Source: Pictodentalium vernedei
Lineage: Eukaryota > Mollusca > Scaphopoda > Dentaliida > Dentaliidae
DNA: 64,000 bases
Assembly: GCA_031216915.1 (NCBI GenBank)
Contig: CM062289.1
Coordinates: 445,556,910-445,620,909 of the forward strand
Direction of reading: 5' to 3'
Shown one piece after another: positions 55,708-64,000 of this stretch; positions within the stretch are counted from its first letter, which is position 1; each line of letters begins with the position of its first letter. Made by a program: the position numbers and the translations under genes. The notes beneath the pieces are model-generated. The model was not told the DNA's origin. It made no database searches and saw only the letters and a list, made by a program, of their open reading frames with translations.

Positions 55708-58700
55708 ACTAGAGGGGAGTATCAGTACCCCGTGGCTCACCAACAGGTGGCCAATGCAAAGGGGTGGCTGGAGTAAAAAAAGTTCAAAACTTGCACACAA
55801 ACGTCCAAAATTAAAGAAAATAAGCAGCTAAAGGGTTAAATAATATAATAATAACCCCTAAGAAGCATGCTAACATAAAATAGGAACCATGGCAATATGC
55901 TACAAGGTAAGTCTCCACTTTGAAAAAAAGAAAGACAAACCTCAAAACCTGCACATAAAAGTAAAAAAAGTATCACATTTGTTTCAAGGGGTTAAAATTG
56001 AGAAAAATACCCTGTCACAGTAACCACAATGGCAATATGCCAGAAAGGTGAAAGTCTACTTGAAAAATATCCACTTGGAAGAAAAGAAAGACAAACCTCA
56101 AAACCTGCACATAAAAGTATCACATTTGTTTTAAAGGGTTAAAATTTAGAAAAATACCCAGAAAAGGTTACAGTAACCACCATGGCAATATGCCAGAGAG
56201 GTAAAACTCCACTTAAAAAAAAATATCAAAACCTGCACACAAAAGTACAAAACCTGCACACAAAAGTCCAAAATTAAAGTAAATAAGCAGCTAAAGGGTT
56301 AAATAATACAATAATAGCCCCAAGAAGCATCCTAACATAAAATAGGAACCATGGCAATATGCTACAAGGTAAGTCACCACTTGGAAGAAAAGAAAGACAA
56401 ACCTCAAAACCTGCACATAAAAGTAGAAAAACATCAAAACCTGCACACAAACATCAAAATAAGTCCAAAATTTGATTTAAAGGGTTAAAATTAAGATGAA
56501 ATACCCTGGAAAAGAGTTAAATGTTATCGTGAACCCCCACAGCAATATGCAAAGAAGAAAAACACTTTTTTAAAAGCACAAAAATCCAAACCTGTAAACA
56601 AAAGAAGTCCAAAATTGAAGTAATTAAGCAGGGAAAGGGTTAAAGAATACAACGTAACCCTAAGATGCATGTTTACATACAATAGAAAGCATGGACATAT
56701 GCTACAAGGTAAATCTACACTTGGAAGAAAGGAAAAAAAATACATGAAAACCTGCACGCAAACGTCAAAATAAGTCTAAAAATCTATTCAAAGGGTTAAA
56801 ACTTTTAAAAAAATGCACTGGAAAGATATCAATGTTATAATAACCACCACTGCAATATGCAGCGAGGTCAACCTCACTTGAAATTGTTTGTTTTTTATCA
56901 CAACCTGTACATAAAAGTAAGAAGCTGTAAGCCTAAGTCAAAAAGCTGTACATAAAAGTCCAAAATTGAAGTAATTCAGCAGGAAAAGGGTTAAATAATA
57001 CAAACATAGCCCTAAGATGCATGTTTACATACAATAGAAAGCATGGGCATATGCTGCAAGGTAAATCTCCACTTGGAAGAAAGGAAAAAAAAACCATCAA
57101 AACCTGCACGCAAACATCAAAATAAGTCTAAAATTTGATTCAAAGGGTTAAAATTAAGACAAAATACCCTGGAAAAGAGTTAAATGTTATAGTGAACCAC
57201 TATAGCAATATGCATTAACTCTACACTTGGAAGAAAGGAAAAAAAAAAAACCCATGAAAACCTGCACGCAAACGTCAAAATAAGTCTAAAAATCTATTCA
57301 AAGGGTTAACAATTTTTTAGAAATGTACTGGAAAGATATCAATGTTATAATAAATAACCACCACTGCAATATGCAGTGAGGTCAACCTCACTTGAAATTG
57401 TTTTTTTTTATCACAACCTGTACATAAAAGTAAGAAGCTGTAAGCCAAAGTCCAAAAGCTGTACATAAAAGTCCAAAGTTGAAGTAATTCAGCAGGAAAA
57501 GGGTTAAATAATACAAACATAGCCCTAAGATGCATGTTTACATACAATAGAAAGCATGGACATATGCTGCAAGGTAAATCTCCACTTGGAAGAAAGGAAA
57601 AAAAATACATGAAAACCTGCACGCAAACGTCAAAATAAGTCTAAAAATCTATTCAAAGGGTAAAAACTTTTTAAAAAATGAACTGGAAAGATATCAATGT
57701 TATAATAACCACCACTGCAATATGCAGCGAGGTCAACCTCACTTGAAATTGTTTGTTTTTTATCACAACCTGTACATAAAAGTAAGAAGCTGTAAGCCTA
57801 AGTCCAAAAGCTGTACATAAAAGTCCAAAATTGAAGTAATTCAGCAGGAAAAGGGTTTAATAATACAAACATAGCCCTAAGATGCATGTTTACATACAAT
57901 AGAAAGCATGGACATATGCTGCTAGGTAAATCTCCACTTGGAAGAAAGGAAAACTAGAGGGGGGTATCAGTACCCCGTGGCTCACCAACAGGTGGCCAAT
58001 GTAAAGGGGTGGCTGGAGTAAAAAAAAAAAGTTCAAAACTTGCACACAAAAGTCCAAAATTAAAGAAAATAAGCAGCTAAAGGGTTAAATAATATAATAA
58101 TAACCCCTAAGAAGCATGCTAACATAAAATAGGAACCATGGCAATATGCTACAAGGTAAGTCTCCACTTTGAAAAAAAGAAAGACAAACCTCAAAACCTG
58201 CACATAAAAGTAAAAAAAGTATCACATTTGTTTCAAAGGGTTAAAATTTAGAAAAATACCCTGAAAATATTACAATAACCAGCGTGGCAATATGCCAGTG
58301 AGATAAAACTCCACTTAAAAAAAAATATCAAAACCTGCACACAAAAGTATAAAACCTGCACACAAAAGTCCAAAATTAAAGTAAATAAGCAGCTAAAGGG
58401 TTAAATAATATAAAAATAGCCCAAGAAGCATCCTAACATAAAATAGGAACCATGGCAATATGCTATAAAGTAAGTCACCACTTGGAAGAAAAGAAAGACA
58501 AACCTCAAAACCTGCACATAAAAGTAAAAAAAAAGTATCACATTTGTTTCAAGGGGTTAAAATTGAGAAAAATACCCTGTCACAGTAACCACAACAGCAA
58601 TATGCCAGTAAGGTGGAAGTATACTTGAAAAATATCCACTTGGAAGAAAAGAAAGACAAACCTCAAAACCTGCACATAAAAGTATCACATTTGTTTCCAA

Positions 58701-60416
58701 GGGTTAAAATTTAGAAAAATACCCTGAAAATGTTACAGTAACCACCATGGTAATATGCCAGTGAGGTAAAACTCCACTTAAAAAAAAATATCAAAACCTG
58801 CACACAAAAGTACAAAACCTGCACACAAAAGTCCAAAATTAAAGTAAATAAGCAGCTAAAGGGTTAAATAATATAATAATAGCCCCAAGAAGCATCCTAA
58901 CATAAAATAGGAACCATGGCAATATGCTACAAGGTAAGTTGCCACTTGGAAGAGAAGAAAAACAAACCTCAAAAGCTGCACATGAAAGTAAAAAAACATC
59001 AAAACCTGCACACAAACGTCAAAATAAGTCCAAAATTTGATTCAAAGGGTTAAAATTAAGACGAAATACCCTGGAAAAGAGTTAAATGTTATCGTGAACC
59101 CCCACAGCAATATGCAAAGAAGAAAAAATTTTTTTTAAAAGCACAAAAATCCAAACCTGTAAACAAAAGAAGTCCAAAATTGAAGTAATTAAGCAGGGAA
59201 AGGGTTAAAGAATACAACGTAACCCTAAGATGCATGTTTACATACAATAGAAAGCATGGACATATGCTACAAGGTAAATCTACACTTGGAAGAAAGGAAA
59301 AAAAAAACCCATGAAAACCTGCACGCAAACGTCAAAATAAGTCTAAAATACTATTCAAAGGGTTAAAAAAATTTTAAAAATGCACTGGAAAGATATCAGT
59401 GTTATAATAATCACCACTGCAATATGCAGTGAGGTCAACCTCACTTGAAATTGTTTTTTTTATCGCAACCTGTACATAAAAGTAAGAAACTGTAAGCCTA
59501 AGTCCAAAAGCTGTACATAAAAGTCCAAAAATGAAGTAATTCAGCAGGAAAAGGGTTAAATAATACAAACATAGCCCTAAGATGCATGTTTACATACAAT
59601 ACAAAGCATGGACATATGCTGCAAGGTAAATCTCCACTTGGAAGAAAGGAAAAAAAAACATCAAAACCTGCACGCAAACACCAAAATAAGTCTAAAATTT
59701 GATTCAAAGGGTTAAAATTAAGACAAAATACCCTGGAAAAGAGTTAAATGTTATAGTGAACCACCATAGCAATATGCAGAAACTCTACACTTGGAAGAAA
59801 GGAAAAAAAAAAAAACCATGAAAACCTGCACGCAAACGTCAAAATAAGTCTAAAAATCTATTGAAGGGGTTAAAAATTTTTTAAAAATGTACTGGAAACA
59901 TATCAATGTTATAATAACCACCACTGCAATATGCAGTGAGGTCAACCTCACTTGAAATTGTTTTTTTTATCACAACCTGTACATAAAAGTAAGAAGCTGT
60001 AAGCCTAAGTCCAAAAGCTGTAAATAAAAGTCCAAAATTGAAGTAATTCAGCAGGAAAAGGGTTAAATAATACAAACATAGCCCTAAGATGCATGTTTAC
60101 ATACAATAGAAAGCATAGACATATGCTGCAAGGTAAATCTCCACTTGAAAGAAAGGAAAAAAAACCCATCAAAACCTGCACACAAACATCAAAATAAGTC
60201 TAAAATTTGATTCAAAGGGTTAAAATTACGACAAAATACCCTGGAAAAGAGTTAAATGTGATAGTGAACCACTATAGCAATATGCTGAAACTAAAAAAAA
60301 ATTTGAACAACCAAAAAATCAAAACCTGTACACAAAAGTTCAAAATATTTGAGAGCGGACGCCGACGCCGACATGAGGGCTATGCCATAGGCTCACACAA
60401 CTAACGTTGGTGAGCC
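55708..60416 (+). mobile_element. large array-type (HINE-like) element, ~160-bp repeats
   Basis: The 5' end is CTAGAGGGGAGTATCAGTAC with subterminal GTGGCTCACCAAC. The 3' end is GAGCGGACGCCGACGCCGAC, then the hairpin GGCTCACACAACTAACGTTG closing with GTGAGCC. About 28 diverged monomers (AAAACCTGCACACAAAAGTC; GGCAATATGC; CCACTTGGAAGAAA) fill it. A second 5' end (CTAGAGGGGGGTATCAGTAC) lies inside at about 57954, so one element was nested into, or recombined with, another of the same family. Several monomers keep an AAGGGTTAAA motif. Minus-strand frames of 60-100 codons are repeat by-products. Confidence 0.7.
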
Positions 60417-60520
60417 AAAAAAACTAAAAACTAAATGGTTTATGTCTGATATTTTACCCAAGTTAATAAAATTGATAAATTTCTCCCTTGAGTGCAACAG
60501 GGTTCTGCAATGCTTTAACC
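60417..60520. mobile_element. right part of the split CTGTTTCTCAG element
   Basis: AAATGGTTTATGTCTGATAT ... TCCCTTGAGTGCAA, degraded after the half palindrome. Confidence 0.6.
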
Positions 60521-62517
60521 CCACTTGCCCCTCCAAATTTGATTTGACAATGTTATTGCTAATTTTATCACTTCTATGTGGTTATTTTCTAAAGTTTTAG
60601 GGACAGGTTAGCACATCAGACAAATTCAAGTGTGAGATTTTCTCAGTGTTTTCCTGCTTTTTCCAACTGTCCACATCACACCTTTTCCAGTCCTTTGATT
60701 TTAAAAAACCCAGGTGCACATTCAGTTGGTTGCTGATTTTGGGATTTGGGCATGCATTTTGGGGGTGTGTGCTATATAAGGAAATGGATGTGTAACCTGT
60801 AAGTCAACATGCCGATTTCCTGATGTAATATCATGCAATGATTGTATCCCATAAAGAAAACTTATCTTGACATTTTATTTCTAGTTACGGCGGCCAAATT
60901 TTCAAGAAAAGGTTTTGTGTTATTCAACTTAGATTTGTACAAATTTGCAACTTATCCAATAAAACTGTGCGCATAAATATAGAATAAACGTATAGCGTTT
61001 TCAAGTAAAAAATTTATCCTATGAGTGGGATTAAGAATGGAACAACAAGCCTCTGGCAATTCGGTTTCATTCTTAATTCTACAAGTTGAATCAATTTTTT
61101 TACCTGAAAACACTGTATGTTTATTTTGTTTATCCCATAGTTGTTTTACAGAACAGTCGCTGCAAAATCGTGCTGTTACTCACTACAAAACACAGTGAGA
61201 AGTGAGGAACACATTGGTCCAATTCAATCGACCAGCAAAATAGGCAAAAATAAACAAGGCACAGTAATACATTTCTGTCTAAAAACAATTCCCCTACAAA
61301 CTTAAGCTAAGCTTACAAAAATACTTTAATAAATGAAGTGTGTGGTGTTTTCTACTGGCATTGTGTAATACTTTCAAAAAGGTTTAAAGAAAACAACAAT
61401 TGAACTATTAATTATGCCACACAAATGCGGTAGAGGACAGAGGTCAACAAGTCCATCTCCACTACAGGAATAAATTCTTGCAGAGTTAAACCTACAGGGA
61501 AAATTTATCACCCTACTAGGTGAATAAACCAAAAATTTATCCAAGGCTTTTATTGTTTGAATAAACGGTCATTTATGGGGTAAATATTATTTTCAGTACA
61601 AATAGATTTCGAAAAGGTATTTTTTCGATGAATTATGAAATCATAATATATTTAAATCCATTTGCACACAACTGATTTTCTGTGTAAGAAATTCCAGGAT
61701 CAAAATCAAAATTCCTTGACGATGATGATGCTATTCTGACTGACATATGGACATGCCTCTATGCAGTGAACGATCAATCGCGTGTGGGAAAAAAAAAGCT
61801 TTTACTTTTTAGTTTACATCAACGATGTCAGAGTTTCAGAAACTGAGCCGTTGAAAGGTGCTATAGTCTAATATTATTTTTCATAGTCGACTATTTTTTT
61901 AGCCGTATACATCATACCACTGAATCTGAGAAGGACATGTAATGTTTCTCGGTACCTGTTATCCTTCGTATTCATTGTTTATATTACGAAAATAGGCAGT
62001 AATTTTGACTTTACCCTCGCATATTATTTCATGAAAAGTACATTGTCATACCTGAACTCTGCTCTGGATCAAGCTACTGTGAACAAATTGTTGATAATCC
62101 AAGTTAATTTTTGCCATTTTAATATTTAAATCCAATAAATTTAATATCAATGTGGAATTTATTGACACTAAATTTCTGAAAGAATGTCCATACTTTGAAG
62201 TGTTAGCATCATGTGACAGTGACTGACACAAAGTTGATTACGTCAATGAGGAATTCCCGGTAAACCCTAGTTTTTAGATGACCCGATTGGCTGGAATAAA
62301 CACCGCGTGCAATATTCCTGACAATTTTCAACAAGAGACAGTTTCTAGATCCCCAAAATGATCCAAAGGAAAACTTCAGAGTCCAGACGGTGCTTTGATT
62401 TTCACTTGTGTTGTCGGAATTTTGAACTGCATTTACTTGTAGCTCTCTAAATACTCCACTGTATATTATGCTCAAAAGTTAGAAATTTAGAGTTAAGAAA
62501 TTGTAGTGTTTGTACCG
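60521..62517. other. mostly unique non-coding, one foldback
   Basis: Probable BCAT intron. An inverted repeat with ~28-bp arms lies at about 60985-61118 (ATAGCGTTTTCAAGTAAAAA versus its complement near AATTTTTTTACCTGAAAACA). No exon matching upstream BCAT segments could be found. Confidence 0.5.
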
Positions 62518-62521
62518 TTAA

Positions 62522-62763
62522 CCCTTTACCCAATGAATCGCCCGCATCCACCCGCGTAATATGTAAATTCAGCATTTGAAAAAATATTATTTTTCAAAAA
62601 ATTTCAACAAAACCATATCATGTGACCCCTCGTTGGAACGAGCTCGTCGAGCTCGTTCCAACGAGTGGTCACATGATATGGTTTTGTTGAAATTTTTTGA
62701 AAAAAATAAAAAAATTATACTTAAAATTATAAATTTTGATATCGTCTGCGTTGGGTAAAAGGG
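62522..62763. mobile_element. type I TTAA MITE
   Basis: TTAA at 62518-62521 and 62764-62767. Termini are CCCTTTACCCAATGAATCG and GTTGGGTAAAAGGG. The palindrome centre is AACGAGCTCGTCGAGCTCGT. Confidence 0.8.
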
Positions 62764-62767
62764 TTAA

Positions 62768-64000
62768 AGCAATTGCACTTTATTTCAGTGCTTTATATTA
62801 TTATTTCATAATTGCATCTCCTTTTTATGCCTTAAGAGGTGTTTTCCCAAATCGGCGTGCTGTCAAAGAAACCACGTGCCTTTGCATCATCTTGGGCGCA
62901 TGATGTATAGTGCACCAGGATTTTTTTAAAATGAAGGTCTGTTTAATGCTCATAATAAATCTAAAAACTGGACGAGGTATAAACAATTCACCATATGTGC
63001 AAATTAAACCTGACTAAATTCAAAGTATCTGCATCCAGACTCGGCAACTTAAGTTAAGGGGGTGGGATGGGGCAGTCATTGACTCAATCATTCACGTCAT
63101 GGCTTTTTCCTACCGTAAACCTTCTAGAAACAATCTGCGCCATTCACATACACAGTTGGTGTATTTATGTTGGATTTTTCTGAATGTGAGCACGTTCAGG
63201 ATAATCCAACATGAATACAACAACTGTGCATGCGTACAATGCAAACTGTAATCTGAAACTTTGAAGTTTCAGTCACAAACAAGTAACAAATGAGTGACTC
63301 AGATTGATTTGAGGGAATAAGAAAATTGAGGTAAGTAAACTTACTGTCTTATCAGTAATGCAAACCCATAAAAAGAATGTATGTTGAACTGCACTATAAT
63401 GCTATAGTCAATGTTAAACCCATAAAATTTGCAACAGCAAACTCTTACGGAAGGGGAAATTTCATCAGCCATGAATTTAGGTGCCAGTGATATGAAGAAG
63501 AAATGTAAACAGCAGGGTATTTCGGACGAAAAGAAAATGAAATGGGTTAGATAACAATAAACTGAAAATTAATTAACCTTGGTCTAAAATTGCGAATCAA
63601 TTTAATAGTCTTAGCATACCCATAAAGGCTATGGTTAGAAATGGGCTTCCATAGGTTATGATCAGTCGACACTTACGTAACCCGTAAACAGGTACAACCG
63701 TTAAACAGGTTATGAAAAAAATCCATATTTCGAGGCCTGTTGACCAGCTGATAAATAGGCAGCATGTGCAATACAAATGGCATTGCAGATTGACAGGAGA
63801 AACAGATATTCTTTCTACAGGCCTGAAGGAAAAATTACTGTTTAACTACATTCCATTCTCTGCAAGAATCCATGTGTATATGTGAAGTTCCATTTACATT
63901 TTATTTTGAATACCATCCTGGTTAGGCAAACACCATATCCATAAATCTTGCAATGTTAAACCTGCATGTCAACATTTGTATTTCGATCTCTTGACAGAAT
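62768..64000. other. mostly unique non-coding, one hairpin
   Basis: An inverted repeat at about 63149-63232 (CACAGTTGGTGTATTTATGT, GTTGGATTTTTCTGAA / TTCAGGATAATCCAAC) has ~33-bp arms. No exon recognised; probable BCAT intron or flank. Confidence 0.5.

Noticed and set aside
56524-60075. Minus-strand hydrophobic frames (MQVFMYFFSFLPS type)
   Set aside because: They recur with the ~160-bp satellite monomers, and Phe/Leu runs come from poly-A/T tracts.
60521-64000. Upstream BCAT exons
   Set aside because: I looked on the minus strand for the EVGTMN-like and other upstream family segments next to splice sites and found none. They must lie beyond the window or be too diverged to see.

Overview
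This is a eukaryotic, metazoan window that is almost gene-free and extremely rich in transposons. Spliced exons, tRNA- and 5S-derived SINEs, DIRS, hAT-, piggyBac- and mariner-type elements, and many non-autonomous elements built around ~160-bp tandem arrays (the 'pearl'/Helentron-associated style) point to a marine invertebrate. A lophotrochozoan, perhaps a mollusc, is most likely; this is inference and no single sequence proves the taxon.

The only host gene I can identify is the 3' part of a branched-chain amino acid aminotransferase (BCAT) on the minus strand: four exons at 55497-55582, 52871-52939, 47719-47865 and 42253-42297 (stop). Phases fit and all splice sites are GT-AG. Its 5' exons lie beyond 64000. 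Its introns hold SINEs, MITEs, satellites and a small CpG-rich island at 45.36-45.61 kb.

The most interesting region is 15.4-30.0 kb: two ~7.0-kb copies, in the same orientation, of a DIRS-type tyrosine-recombinase retrotransposon read on the minus strand. Each has inverted terminal repeats, an internal complementary region that reproduces the joined element ends exactly, and decayed gag, RNase H and tyrosine recombinase. The two copies are not a tandem duplication. Each sits inside a different TTAA-flanked MITE whose two halves can be rejoined across it, with no target-site duplication. Both share most of the same coding lesions, so the lineage probably moved after its ORFs had broken.

Layout: 0-0.6 kb, ends of array-type elements; 0.64-4.04 kb, two related TIR elements with 9-bp target duplications, carrying SINE and LINE fragments; 4.7-6.3 kb, MITE, LINE remnant and array-element ends; 6.5-10.5 kb, ~145-bp satellite with a four-monomer higher-order repeat; 10.8-15.3 kb, small repeats, hAT-type MITEs and a foldback element; 15.4-30.0 kb, the DIRS pair; 30.7-33.4 kb, a ~165-bp array element; 33.7-42 kb, SINEs and nested MITEs; 42.25-55.6 kb, BCAT exons and introns; 55.7-60.4 kb, a large array element; 60.5-64 kb, mostly unique sequence with two hairpins and a MITE. 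I found no bacterial-type features, CRISPR, rRNA genes or functional tRNA genes.
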